Source of the DNA: Ailanthus altissimus
Lineage: Eukaryota > Streptophyta > Magnoliopsida > Sapindales > Simaroubaceae
Assembly: GCA_946807835.1 (NCBI GenBank)
Contig: OX327712.1
Location: 15,146,001 to 15,210,000, forward strand
Length of the DNA stretch: 64,000 bases
Reading direction: 5' to 3'
Shown here: piece by piece, positions 10,349 through 22,490 of the stretch
Layout: each line of letters opens with the position of its first letter
Position numbering within the stretch: the stretch's first letter is position 1
Program-made: the position numbers and the translations under genes
The notes under the pieces: model-generated
Database searches by the model: none
Told to the model about the DNA's origin: nothing
Seen by the model: the letters and a program-made list of their open reading frames with translations, nothing else

Positions 10349-13132
10349 TGACAGGACCCGACCCGAAACCCTCTACTATAGATCCCAGCGGTCCTGCTGG
10401 GCACCCCGACGGAAGTTCCTCCGACCTAATGGGTAAGTTTAGGAATTTCACGAGGTGAACCCCTTTTTAATTCTTGCTACTACTGAGAAGATCTTGTAAT
10501 ATATATGAAAATGACAATCTTAATTTTAAGAAAACAAACGAACAGAGTTTCCCCTATTTTTTAAAAAATCCATATCAAACGTGTAAAGAAATTCTATTTC
10601 TATTTCCAATACATCTCAATACTACCAATTCGGACCTCCGATCCTTTCCAAATCAAGTCCAACACAGCTCAATTATTTATTTGAATCACAAAATAGGCAT
10701 AATCATAAAATGTAAAAACGATCATCCTAAAATTTAAATCTCTTCTTCTTGGTTCAAAACATATATACAATTATACATGCCTAAAACTATTATGCATAAA
10801 GTAAAGAGTGCTATTTAACACATTTACATGTACAAAAAATGATCTTCGGATTCGGCCCACTACTCAGCAATAGGAGAATCAGCAGCTTGCGTACCGAGAC
10901 CTGCACCTGGGAAAGGGGTTCAGAAAATATAAAACACAAAACGGGTGAGCTAAAGGAGCTCAGTGAGTGCAAATAAAATTTCAATAAAATAACATCATGT
11001 ATAGATAGCAAATTCTAAAGTTCATGTAGAAATCATACTTCTAAAACTGATGTAAAACTGTAAAACGGTTTCTAACATCACATGTTATTGAAATCTTGTC
11101 AAGTGGTTTTATCTACATCTTTGGAAAACTATATTCTGAATCTGTATAACATAATAACATGCTGGTGTGCATATAAATGCATAAATGCTATCGGTAAATC
11201 GAAAACTAGTAAAATCCTCGCTCGGCCATTTTCTTTCTAAACTGTATCAATGGTAACCCTAAAGCTCTGTACCCACGCGGTGACTCAACTAGCACCGCAC
11301 ACGTGAGTAGGTCATGGGGCACCTCAACTAGCAGCACCCACAGTGACATCTCAAGACATCTCACTGGCTATGCAGCGAAATCCTACATCGCATGCATATA
11401 GCGAGACAATACCCCGTACACATAGAGCGACTCACATGACTCGACATCCCGACTTCTCGGAGTTAGTGACACACCCCCAAGACCTGCCCATGTGCACGGG
11501 ATATACCGGCCGAGTCTAATACAATCATCACCACTATAATCTGAGGGTACCAATGGCCTTAAAAACGAATGCAGAAATTTTAAAGCTGTTTCTCAATTCG
11601 AACATGTAAAGGCATGTCTATGAACATATATCAAGATCATAAATCATGGTTATGCATCGAAAGCTCATAAAATATGAATATTCATTATGCAAAAATATAA
11701 TAAACGAAAAGTAAAAGAAATGATAGATTTCCACTCACAACCGGTCCACGCTCAATTTCGCTCCCAATTTCTGCTCCTGTTATCGCTCTCGATTATCTTC
11801 ACCTACGCGCCATAAATGACATTTAGAACAAAATCGAATGCTGAAATCTCATTTAACTACTAAATGCCCTAATCGGCATACAAAGCCTGGATGTAAACTA
11901 TTTCCCAATTTTTATTTACGAAGCTATTTAATCTAACCTATCTCACCATCTGGTGCCCTGAAAATTATTGAATGCCTTATAATCTTGGTTGGACATAATT
12001 GCCCTTCACCTTTCCAAAATGGACAATTGTGTCCCATTATCTTCATTTTTTATTTTTCCATCAACATATACATTCAATTTACAATATGCACCATTTATAC
12101 ACAATAATTCATTCAAAACACCACTCAATCCCTAACTTCCCTAAAGTAGCAGAATTCCACCCTAGGTTCCAACACATTCCTTTTCTCAATTTTTTGTTCC
12201 AATTACAACAAAATCATGCCAATTTCATTCTAAAGCCCTAATTACAACCAATTAAAATCTCTACAATAAAATCACCAAAAACCCTAATTCTTACCTTGCC
12301 AATTTCTTCAAATTGATGACTCCTTCATGCTTCAAACTAGAATTCAACTCAATCTAAGCCAAGAATACACATAAGAACATCAATTTAAACATTCTTGAAA
12401 GCTCACTTATCAAACTCATAAAACAATGCTTTTCTTACCTTTTTTTTCTTGAATTTCCACTAATTGAGGCTTCAATTGAGCTTAGGGATTGATATGTAAC
12501 TTTATTTTGGCTTGATTAAGCATGAAACATCATAAAAAAAAACTTGAATAGTCACTGTAGCAGCACCCCCCTTTGAAGCTTGAATTTCTCTCTTTTTTGT
12601 CTAAGTGTTGGTTTTGATCTCTCTTCAAATTTCTACACACTTCTAACATATATATAGTGCTCTCTTAATTGACCATTTTGCCCTTCAACTTACTTAAAAT
12701 TTCTAATTTGTCATTAGTTCAAATGAAAAGATTTAATTGGTTTCTTTATAACTATCTAGTTAGAATAGTCAAAAGAACTAACTAGAGTTTCCAACTTGGC
12801 AATCCATGAGATTGTTTCTAATTGGTCCATTCCTTAATATATGGATTGTATTTCTCAACAAGGGCTTGTTCCATTCATAACTCTTAAATGAAAATTCATG
12901 TAGTAAATTAGGATTTCCTTTTCTAAGCCAATAGAGAAAAATTCCAAAAATATTCTAGGGTCGTCCGGCGCACCAATCGAGTGTGAAATTACCAAATTAG
13001 GTCTAATATCTCTCACGTGCACTATAAAGGGAATATTTCTAATAGGGTTAAAATCGAGTAATCCTACGGTGTCTTATTTGCTCTATACCGAAATTTAGGC
13101 ACCAATACTACTAATAGGGATTAGATATTACA
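10349..13132 (-). repeat. Solo LTR of gypsy family B (copy 1), TSD TCATA
   Basis: In plus orientation it starts TGACAGGACCC and ends ATATTACA, the reverse complement of the family B ends TGTAATAT...CTGTCA. The 5 bases TCATA flank both sides (10344-10348 and 13133-13137). The related unoccupied sequence at 14766-14775 lacks the LTR. No internal retrotransposon sequence is attached, so this is a solo LTR produced by LTR-LTR recombination. It is clearly diverged from copies 2 and 4. The shared CACTCACTGAGC module lies on the minus strand near 10950-10980. Confidence 0.93.
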
Positions 13133-13137
13133 TCATA

Positions 13138-13310
13138 TTTGTCATCGTAGTAATTGTGTTAGTGGAATCTTTTCTGTTTGAAACTGAGCATATTAGAAAA
13201 AGCAGACATGTCAATCTCAATGAGAAAATAATGCCCAATAAGGTAGACTATTTTTTGTAAAAGAGTTAAAATAAGAGATATAATGCTGAGATCTATGGTT
13301 TAAAAATCAA
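13138..13310. repeat. Right part of duplicated segment X (copy 1)
   Basis: It continues segment X after the solo LTR and matches 14776-14932 (GTCATCGTAGTAATTG, then CATGTCAATCTCAATGAGAA). No gene recognised. Similarity to the other copy stops at GAGATCTATG, where each copy continues into unrelated sequence. Confidence 0.7.
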
Positions 13311-13427
13311 TATAACTAAAGGTCTTTTCATTAAAGTTGATTTCTGATCATTTAAGATAATGCCTTCAACATTCTAATTTGAATGACAACTTAGTTGCGT
13401 AGAAATGCTAATTTTTTATTTATTTTG

Positions 13428-13916
13428 AGAATGAAAGACAAAAGAGTTATGCAGATAACAGAAGAAGAGACTTGGAGTTTCAAATTGGTGATAAAGTTTT
13501 TCTGAAGATATCGCCATGGAAGGGAGTACTGAAATTTGGGAAGAGAGGAAAGCTGAGTACCCGATATATTGGGCCCTACGAGATAGTTGAAAGAGTTGGA
13601 AATGTGACATATCGTCTACAATTACCCAAAGATCTGGCTAGAATCTATGATGTGTTTCACATTTCTATGCTTTGCAAGTATTTAGCAGATCCTTCGCACA
13701 TCCTAAGGGGACAGTCAGCAGAATTGGACGAGAATTTGACCTACGAAGAGAAGCTTGTGCAAATCCTAGACCGGAGAGAGCAAGTGCTTCGTAATAAAAG
13801 TATTCCTTTATTAAAGGTGTTATGGATGAACTATGGAGTAGAAGAAGCCACGTGGGAACGGAAAGATCAAATGCGAGTACAACATCCTTACCTTTTTGAG
13901 ACAGGTACAATTTAAA
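13428..13916 (+). pseudogene. Integrase C-terminus and chromodomain-like tail of element A
   Basis: An open stretch of about 160 codons, truncated at the left, carries [47 protein letters not shown] and the end [20 protein letters not shown]. This is the C-terminal region of plant chromovirus integrases (Del/Tekay type, by resemblance), which in the family helps target integration. It ends at TAA just before GAGGATGAAATT and the polypurine tract. The remaining pol of element A is missing; sequence to the left (13311-13427) is unrelated AT-rich DNA. Confidence 0.85.
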
Positions 13917-13939
13917 TTTCGAGGATGAAATTTTTTTTT

Positions 13940-13953
13940 AAAGAGGGGTGAAT
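13940..13953 (+). other. Polypurine tract of element A
   Basis: AAAGAGGGGTGAAT stands directly before the TG that opens the 3' LTR, the expected plus-strand primer site of an LTR retrotransposon. The same arrangement occurs before the 3' LTRs at 19633 and 42226. Confidence 0.7.
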
Positions 13954-14617
13954 TGTGAGATCCAATTCCTATGAACATTGTAGATACCTAAATTTTGAAG
14001 TATCGCGATAAAAGAACTATAGGGATAATTGATCTTAATGCTACTGTAAATATTTTTGTGTGATACGTCTGAAGAATATTTCAATGTGGTTATGTTAACT
14101 CATTAGTGTGGCAATGTGGGACCTACATAGGTGATCAGTAGAACAAGTTGAATGGCAATAAAGTAAAATAACACATTTATTATTTTATTAACCTAACCAT
14201 GGTTAAGAAATAACTAAGGTAGAGTTAAAAGTTAACTATGGTTAGTATAAATTAATTAACATTTATCTAATTTTAATAATATAAATAATGGATATTATGA
14301 ATATTTTATATTATTATTATTATATTATTTTAAATGGGATAAGTGTTATTAAAGTTGGATAAGTGGCTAAGGGTGATTGGTTATGAAAAAGTAAAATGGG
14401 GTAATTGTATTATGTTGATTGGTTAAAAAGAAAAAAAGAGAAGTGTTTAGAATAAAGAATGAGTGCACGTGAGAAATGGGAGAAGGAGAGAAGTGTTAGC
14501 AAAGAAGGGAGAAAAGAAAAAAAAAAGGGAAGAAAGAAAGAAAAGGAAAAGAAAGAAGAAAGCAAGGAAGGAGAAAAGGGGAGAGATAAGAAGAAATATT
14601 TATTTTGATATTTATCT
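13954..14617 (+). repeat. 3' LTR of element A, truncated
   Basis: Starts TGTGAGATCC and follows the 5' LTR at 4468 closely for about 660 bp, including the purine-rich block at 14485-14590, then stops at a point matching about 5158 in the 5' LTR. The remaining about 2.2 kb of the LTR is gone. It joins the duplicated segment X at a short CAT microhomology. Confidence 0.85.
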
Positions 14618-14932
14618 CATTATGAATATGGTAAGAGGGTTGGTTTTCTTTATTGCTAGAAAAGTGATTGTGAGGTTTAGGCTATTTATAGAGTTTCGTG
14701 AAAGAAAATCAGCAATCATTTTGTCCTTTCCTTTTACGTGGATGACGTTAAAGAAATAGTTAAAAAATTATCTTTGCCATCGTAGTAATTGAGCTAGTGA
14801 AATCTTTCTGTTTGAAATTGAGCATATTAGACAAAAGCGGACATGTCAATCTCAATGAGAAAATGATGTCCAATAAGATGGACTATTTTTAAAGAGTTAA
14901 AGTAAGAGATATAATGCTGAGATCTATGCTTC
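14618..14932. repeat. Duplicated segment X (copy 2), without the LTR
   Basis: It matches 10193-10348 joined to 13138-13310, about 90% by eye, and represents the site without the solo LTR. It sits exactly between the truncated LTR A and the truncated pol of element C, with short matching bases at both joints. It keeps the TATA-like CTATTTATAG (14682-14691) and the ATGACGTTAAA motif. No gene. Confidence 0.7.
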
Positions 14933-15729
14933 TAGATAAGGGTTAGGTTGTGTGTTAATGCAACATGGTAAGGTAGTGGCCTATGCTTCAAGGAAACTTA
15001 AGAAGCATGAGCTAAACTATCTAACACACGATTTGGAGCTTACAGCGGTGGTATTTGCACTTAAGACTTGGAGGCATTACTTATACGGAGTAACTTGTTA
15101 GATTTGTACTATTCATAAGAGTCTTAAATACCTACCTACTCAAAAAGACTTGAACTTGACAGAGGAGATGGATTGAGTTGATCAAGGACTATGAGTGTAC
15201 TATTGACTATCATCTGGGCAAGGGAAACATAGTAGCTGATGCACTTAGTAGGAAATCCTAAAGTTCTATTACTCATTTGAGAGTGACACGGATGCCCTTA
15301 TTGATTGAGTTGAGATCTTTAGGAGTTAAGTTAATAGTTTCTGCTTTTAGAGCATTGATGGCTATTTTTTGGGTCAGGCCCATATTAATTGATAGAGTTC
15401 GTGATATGCAAGATTATGACCCTCAGTTAGTGAAGTTGATTGATGATGTGAAAAAAAGTTTGCAAGCTAGTTTCATAGTGAGAGATAATGGGACCCTAGC
15501 TATGGGTAGTAGAATTTGTATGCTCAATATAGAAGATTTGAAAATGCGATCATGGAAGAAGGTCATTGTTCGGTCTATGCCATGCATTCGGGTAGTACGA
15601 AGATGTACCGTACATTGAGGGATCATTATTGAAGGCAGGGTATAAAGTGAGATATTGCTAAGTTTATTTTTCGATGCTTAGTTTATCAGCAGATCAAGGC
15701 CAAGCACCAGAGGCCTGCAGGACTTTCCC
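14933..15729 (+). pseudogene. RNase H and integrase zinc-finger part of element C
   Basis: Translation in shifting frames gives [40 protein letters not shown] (RNase H with the conserved Glu), HKSLKYL, the DALSRK-like linker around 15235-15260, and the spacer before integrase (LIELRSLGVKL at 15300). Near 15580-15720 the zinc-binding part reads [12 protein letters not shown] and [10 protein letters not shown]. The C of the second CxxC pair is lost (FRCLVYQQI). At 15729 the frame is cut by the LTR. Confidence 0.85.
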
Positions 15730-18501
15730 TGTAATATCAAATCCCTATTAGTAGTATTGGCGCCTAGATTTTGGTATAGAACAAATAAGACACCGTAGGG
15801 TTACTCAATTTTAACCCTATTAGAAATATTCCCTTTATAGTGCACGTGAGAGATATTAGACCTAATTTGATAATTTCACACTCGATCGGTGCGCCGGACG
15901 ACCTTAGAATATTTTTAGAATTTTTCTCTATTGGCTTGGAAAAGAAAATTCTAATTTACTACATGAATTTCCATTTAAGGGTTATGAATGGAATAAGTCT
16001 TTGTTGAGAAACATAATCCATATATTAGAGAATGGACCAATTAGAAGAAATCTTATGGATTGCCAAGTTGGAAGTTCTAGTTAGTTCTTTGAACTATTCT
16101 AACTAAATAGTTACAAATGAACTAATTACATAATTAGTTTTTAACTAATGGCAAATTAGAAGTTTTAAGTAAGTTAAAGGGTAAAATGGTAAATTGAGGG
16201 AGCACTATATATATGTTAGAAGTTTGTAGAAATTTGAAGAGAGATCAAAACCAACACTTAGCCAAAAAAAGAGAGAAATTCGAGCTTCAAAGGGAGTGCT
16301 GCTACAGTGACTATTCAAGTTTTTTTTTCATGATTTTTCATGTGTAATCAAGCCAAATTAAGGTTACAAACCAATCCCTAAGCTCAATTGAAGTCTCTAT
16401 TAGTGGAAATTTAAGAAAAAGAGGTAAGAAAAGCATCTTTTATGAGTTTGATAAGTGAGAATTCAAGAATGTGTTAATTGATGTTCTTATGTGTATTCTT
16501 GGCTTAGATTGAGTTAAATTCTAGTTTGGAGCTTGAAGGAGTCATCAATTTGAAGAAATTGGCAAGGTGAGAATTAGGGTTTTTGGTGATTTTGTTGTAG
16601 AGATTTCAATTGATTGTAATTAGGGCTTTAGAATGAAATTGGCATGATTTTGTTGTAATTGGAACAAGAAATTGAGAAAAGGAATGTGTTGGAACCTAGG
16701 GTGAAATTCTGCCACTTTAGGGAAGTGAGGAATTGAGTGGTGTTTTGATTGAATTGTTGTGTGTAAATGATGCATTTTGTGAATTGAATGTATATGGTTG
16801 ATGAAAAACCCAAAAATGAAGAAAATGGGACATAATTGTCCATGTTGGAAAGGTGAAGGGCAAGTATGTCCAATCAAATGATAAGGTGTTCAATAATTTT
16901 CAGGGCGCCGGATGGTGAGTTAGTTTCGATTATGGCTCCGTAACTAAAATCGGGAAGTAGTTTACCTCCGGGCTTTGTATGCCGATTAGGGCATTTAGTA
17001 GTTAAATGAGATTCTAGTGTTCGATTTGGTTCTAAATGTCATTTATGGCGCGTAGGTGAGGATAACCAAGAGCGTTAACAGGAGCAGGAATCGGGAGCGA
17101 AATTGAGCGCGGAGCGGTTGTGAGTGGAAATCTGCCATTTCTTTTACTTTTCGGTTATTATGTTTTCGCACAATGACTATGTATGTTTTATGAGCTTTCG
17201 ATGCATAAACATGATTTATGATCTTGATATATTCATAGACATGCTTTTACATGATCGATTTGTGAAACAGTTTGGAAATTACTGCATTTGTTTTAAGGCC
17301 ATTGGTACCCTCAGATTATAGTGGTGATGATTGTATTAGACCCGGCCGGTATATCCCGTGCACATGGGCAGGTCTTGGGGGTGTGTCACTAACTCTGGGA
17401 AGTCGGGATGTCGAGTCATGTGAGTCGCTCTATGTGTACGGGATATTATCTCGCTATATGCATGCGATGTAGGATTCTGCTGCGTAGCCAGTGAGATATC
17501 TTGAGATGTCACTGTGGGTGCTGCTAGTTGAGGTGCCCCGTGAACTACTCACGTATGCGGTGCTAGTTGAGTCACTGCATGGGTATAGAGCTTTAGGGTT
17601 ACCATTGGTACAGTTTAGAAAGAAAATGGCCGAGCGAGGATTTTACTAGTTTTCGATTTACCGATAGCATTTATGCATTTATATGCTTACAACAGTTATT
17701 ATGTTATACAGATTCTGAATATAGTTTTCCAAAGATGTAGATAAAACCCGCTCGGCAAGATTTCATTAGCATATGATATTAGAAACCGTTTTACAATTTT
17801 ACATCCGTTTTAGAAGCATAATTTCTGCATGTACTTTAGAAATTGCTATCTTTGTATAATATTCTTGTAATTGAATTCTCATTTACACTCACTGAGCTCC
17901 TTTAGCTCACTCGTTTTATATTTTATGTTTTAAACCCCTTTCCCAGGTGCAGGTCTCGGAACGCAAGCTGCTGATTCTCCTATCGCCGAGTAGTGGGCCA
18001 AATCCAAAGATAATTTTTGTACATGTAAATGTACTAATAGCACTCTTTACTTTATGCATAATAGTTGTAGGCATGTATATTTGTAAGTATGTGTTGAATC
18101 AAGAAGAAGAGATTTTCAGTTTATGATGATCGTTTGTATTTTTTATGATTATGCTTATTTTGTGATTTACACGAAATAATTGAGTTGTGTTGGATTTGAT
18201 TTGAAAAGGACCGGAGGTCCGAATTGGTAGAATTGAGATGTGTTGGAATTAGAAGTGAAATTTCTTTGCAGGTTTATATGGATTTTTCGAAAAACAGGGG
18301 AAACTCTGTCCGTTTGTTTTTAAAACTAAGATGTCGTTTTCATGTATATTACTAGATCTTCTTAGTAGTAACAAGAATTAAAAAGGGGTTCAACTCGCAG
18401 AATTTCTTAACTTACCCAGTTAGGTTCGGAGGAACTTCCGTCGGGGTGCCCGGCAGGGCTGCTGGGATCTATAGTAGAGGGTCTCGGGTCGGGTCTTGTC
18501 A
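15730..18501 (+). repeat. Solo LTR of gypsy family B (copy 2), TSD TTCCC
   Basis: Starts TGTAATATC and ends CTTGTCA, flanked by TTCCC at 15725-15729 and 18502-18506. It interrupts the integrase of element C between the zinc finger and the catalytic core, so its insertion is younger than element C. It is nearly identical to copy 4 (60926-63689), suggesting both come from recent activity. A CACTCACTGAGCTCC module lies at 17886, followed by a pyrimidine-rich run ending CCCAGG. Open frames inside are chance frames. Confidence 0.95.
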
Positions 18502-18506
18502 TTCCC

Positions 18507-19592
18507 AGCCTCTTCTTATTCCTGAGTAGAAATGAGAGCATATTACTATAGACTTTGTGATAGGGTTTCCACGTACTCAGATAGGTTATGGCAATAAATG
18601 GGTAATTTTTGATCGATTCACGAAGTCTGCTCACTTCTTACCTATCAAAGCTACTTATTCACTTGTTAGGTTGGCTAGTATTTATGTAGCTGAAATAGTA
18701 TGTCTTTAAGGAGCACCTGTATCCATAGTTTCAGATCGAGATCCCTGTTTTACATCTAAATTCTGGCCTAGTTTGCAGAAGGCGTTAGGCACAAGTTGAA
18801 TTTTAGTATCGATTTTCATCCTCAGACAGATGGACAATTAGAGCGTACTATACAAACTTTAGAAGACATGTTATGAGCTTGTGTGATCGAGTTCAAAGGT
18901 AGTTGGGATGCTTACTTACCTTTGATAGAGTTTGCTTATAATAATAGTTACCAAGCTAGTATTGAGATGGCTTCATATGAAGCTTTGTATGGTAAGAAAT
19001 GTAGAACTCTAGTTTGTTGGAACGAAGTAGGCGAAAGAAGATTATTGGGTCCAAAATTAGTGTAAGATGCTAATGATAAAATAAAGATTATTCTAGAGAA
19101 GATGAAAATAGCTCAAGATAGACAAAAAAGTTATGTTGACAAACGTAAGAGAGATCTGAAATTTAATATTAGAGACCGAATGTTTCTACTAATCTCTCAA
19201 TGAAAGAGTATTTTTTGCTTTGGGAAGCGTGGTAAGCTAAGCCCACTGTATATTGGTCCGTATGAGATCATAGAGTGTAGTGGTGCAGTTGCATATCACT
19301 TAGCTTTGCCACTGAAGCTATCAAAAATCCACAATGTGTTTCATGTCTTAATGCTTCGGAAGTACATGTATGACCTGAGCCATGTATTAGAACAACAACC
19401 TGTTCAATTGAGGGCACATTTAACTTATGAGGAGGAATCAATGAAGATATTGAAAAGAAAGCAACAAGTCTTGCGTTCTAAAACCTTGTCCTTAGTAAAG
19501 GTTATATGGAAGAATCATGCAAAGGAAGAGGCTACTTAGAAACACGAGGACTTAATGCGAACACAATATCCTCATCTATTTCTCTTAGGTAT
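18507..19592 (+). pseudogene. Integrase core and C-terminus of element C
   Basis: After the LTR the frame resumes with ITIDFVIGF (first catalytic Asp kept), [33 protein letters not shown] (second Asp) and a QTDGQLERT segment (third acidic residue) near 18822-18850. Then follow YNNSYQASIEMASYEALYG, YIGPYEIIE, IHNVFHVLMLRKYM and the tail VLRSKTLSLVKVIWKNH. Stops break it after DML, after PKLV and in the SH3-like part near 19200. It ends beside the conserved GAGGACGAAATTT string before the polypurine tract. Confidence 0.85.
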
Positions 19593-19619
19593 GTTAAATT
19601 TTGAGGACGAAATTTCTAT

Positions 19620-19632
19620 AAGGGGGACGAAT
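19620..19632 (+). other. Polypurine tract of element C
   Basis: AAGGGGGACGAAT precedes the TGAAATGG that opens the 3' LTR. Its spacing from the end of pol (about 30 bp after GAGGACGAAATTT) is the same as in elements A and D. Confidence 0.7.
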
Positions 19633-21824
19633 TGAAATGGGCTATTATTAGTTCATAAGGCCTAAGGAATATAAAAGCCCATTAAGCAACCCTTTTTTCC
19701 GTCTTGTATTTAATGAATGAAAGCTTATAAGTAACAAACAAAATAATAAAGGGAGAGACATTTTCTTGTAAAGAGCTATCTACCCAAGAGAAAAATATAA
19801 CTTCTTATGGCTTTGGTTTTTAATTTCTTATTTTTCTTTGTTAACTCATGAATGATTCTAAGTGATTAGGTTATGGGTAATGCTTTAAACATGAATTTTG
19901 ACCTCTTAGTGTTAGGATTTCTCTAATTAGAGAGAAATTTAGACATTTAAGGTTTTAGTGAGAGAAAGCTGGTGTGAGAAAGAGTATCCAAGCTTTTGGG
20001 AGTGAGATTATCACTCTAATTTAAGATTTTTATTGTTAATTATATGTTAAAGAGTAGAATTTCATGAAAAGAGAGGAATTTAGGTTTTGGAAAAACTCTA
20101 ACCCTTGGTTTTGGGGGTAATTTCATAATTCACTAAATTAGTGGCCTAACTTATTATTTTTTTCATTTTAGGACTCGTAGAAAATTTACAGAACGAGTTA
20201 AACCCCATACCACAAAGTTCGCATCTATCCAATGAGTTCATAAGTGTATAACTTGTTATGTTATCGTTTTGTGTAATATATTTTGTTGAGAACTGTCAAT
20301 TTGGGTATTAATTTTCTTATCAATGAATAATAGTACACTGTGTCTCATTTAGAAGAGTTCCTGAGCGTGATGTATCCCTGCAATGCATTTTCGCTAAACA
20401 TCATCATTTTTTATGATTGAAATTTATATTATATATGTATATATATATTTATTTATTTCTCATATAAAATATTTCGTTTACTACGCATCATTTTATAAAG
20501 TTTATGAAACATGATGAGTACTTAATTTTTAGTTAAATTATTTATTTTACCTTATTAATTTAAATTCTTGGACATATTTAAATTAAGTATTTATTTTACA
20601 TTATAAAAAATGCATTTATATTATAGTTTGACTCTTCAAACATTTGTAAGTGATGTTATATTAATAGAAATATGTTTAAATAATTTATTTGTTTAAGTAT
20701 AAGGCATGGGATTTGATTCAATGAGTTTGCAATTATAAAAATAGAAGTAATTTTCAAATTACTAGGCAGTACCCTCCATTATTAGCTAGAGATATGAGAT
20801 TCAAGCCTTTAGGGCCTGTCTATACACACACATAGGTTTTGGGCCGTGTGTAGGGGCGCTTTGCTTTTTGGGAGCTAGTTTGCTCTGCGTATGCGTAAAA
20901 TTAGGATTTGAGATGATATATAGATAAATACATCCAACGCTCTTCCCAATAAATATTCCAGGTACGATAAGATTTTTCCCCTAGGTACTAGTTTAGTGTA
21001 ATGTTTTAAAAAATGATTTAAATGCTTAAATATTTATATCCCATGACATATAATTACATGTGATCTAATTTATGAAAATCATTTATAACATTATATCATA
21101 TTTTGTAGAACTTTATTTTGTAGCATGACTAAAATGAGATTTGATGATTCTTATGATATTTTAAATTAATTACTTCATTTATGTTAAAATTGATATTTAT
21201 AGTTTAAAAGTTTGTTATTATTATTGTTATTACCATCATTATCATTTTCGCATTTTATTTTGAAATTATTCCACTCACCGAGTCTCGTGAAAACTCATCT
21301 ACCTTCACTTTTTCCCATCTTAGGAGATAGTATATGTCCTCAGCTCAGTGACTAGTTAAGGTGAGTTATGTGGTGGTGTTTTATGTCTTTTGTGAGCCAT
21401 ATAGGATATATGGACTCTCTTTTTTCTTTTGGTCCTACAAAAATTTAGCGTGTTTAGCTTGTAGATTGTGAATTTGAATTATGTTATTTATATTTTTGAG
21501 TTTTTAATGTCATGAGCTTGTTAATTCCATCTTAGATACTTAGAATATGTTGACGTATGCGTTATAAGTGTATTAATTTTTATTTGATGTTGATGTGGTG
21601 AATTACAGATGAGATATGAGAAGTTTGGAAGTATTGTTGATGGTATTGTGTTTATATAAGTGCTATACTTTAAATTGCAGGTTTGGGGATGTCCATAAAA
21701 TAAGGAAAACTCTACCGAAATTTCGGTAGAATTTCTAGTGTAGTGAGAGTTCTTGAATTATCCATAGGATAGTGGTCAAGATCTGTCCTAAAGTTTATAA
21801 AAAACTACGGAGCGGGTCATTTCA
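19633..21824 (+). repeat. 3' LTR of gypsy family C
   Basis: Begins TGAAATG and ends CATTTCA, a matching 7-bp inverted pair, right after a polypurine tract. The left partner LTR is absent from the window, so its target duplication cannot be tested. The LTR carries a CACTCACCGAG module at 21272 followed by a pyrimidine tract and TTAGG, and a GCTCTGCGTATGCG block at 20882-20895, both with counterparts in the LTRs of other families. It lies about 14 bp from the SPH fragment. Confidence 0.8.
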
Positions 21825-21838
21825 GGGATTTTAATAAA

Positions 21839-22032
21839 TTATGGCGTCCAATAAAACTTGATATCGTTATTGTCGCTATAGTCATAGCGAAACATGCCTT
21901 TAGGCTTGGCATGCCAACTACAATTGAATTCACATTAGTCAAAATCCCTATAGGATTTATAGAGATCATAAATACTATGCGCAACTAATCGTTAATTCAG
22001 TCCACAGAAATATAGCGTAGTGCCAAAAACAT
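21839..22032 (-). pseudogene. S1-type self-incompatibility homologue, 3' fragment
   Basis: The minus strand encodes the C-terminal third of an SPH protein: FGTTLYFCGLN, then IYDLYKSYRDFD and CEFNCSWH, and a tail RYDYSDNNDIKFYWTP before TAA. It is a close relative of 44726-44900, with the same stop context and 3' flank (GGGATTTTAAT), so the two derive from one duplicated gene. It has two in-frame stops and a small insertion after SWH. Upstream of the GTT motif the match ends abruptly. Confidence 0.8.
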
Positions 22033-22490
22033 CCATTGAGATGGCAATTTCATAACATGCATGTTAATTTCGTTATGACCATTAATGTTTAAATGGGTTT
22101 TCCTAGTTCAAACACTAATGAACCATATGCTTGGTGATAATGGGTTTCTTGTTGGGGCCTTTATTTTCTGTGGTTTCGAACACTGATTCACAATTGATTT
22201 TCTACTCTTTGGTCAAAACTTAAAACTGCATTATTGGGATTAAATGAGTTGAAACTAAATGTGAATGCAGTGTTAACATGGCTAAGTGTGCTAAGTGTTA
22301 TTCTAATTAAGACAAGATTGGTACTATTCTTCTTTTTTGTATGCTATTGAAATATGCTGAGTTAGTTAGATTGTTGGAATGTGTTGAGTTAGTTAGATTG
22401 TTAGAATGCAATGAGTTAGTTATATTATTGAATTTTGGCGAAATAGTTATAGTGTGTTAAGCTAAAAATGAATGTACATGCAGTTTTAGT
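22033..22490. other. Intergenic stretch, nothing recognised
   Basis: AT-rich. A 24-bp unit of the form GTTAGTTAGATTGTTRGAATGYR is repeated imperfectly two to three times at 22365-22440. No coding signal was found. Confidence 0.4.

Larger units (their letters stand above)
14933..21824 (+). mobile_element. 3' half of gypsy chromovirus, family C
   Basis: The RNase H end, integrase, chromodomain-like tail, polypurine tract and one LTR are present in order. The 5' LTR, gag, protease and most of reverse transcriptase are missing. The integrase is split by a family B solo LTR (15730-18501). Many stops and frameshifts show it is old. The protein resembles the younger D element along its whole length, so both belong to the same chromovirus clade. 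Confidence 0.85.

Noticed and set aside
16620..16877. Minus-strand frames of 81-85 codons, repeated at 61816-62073 and partly at 11999-12241
   Set aside because: They lie inside family B LTRs and recur only because the LTR recurs; stops differ in older copies and nothing resembles a protein family.
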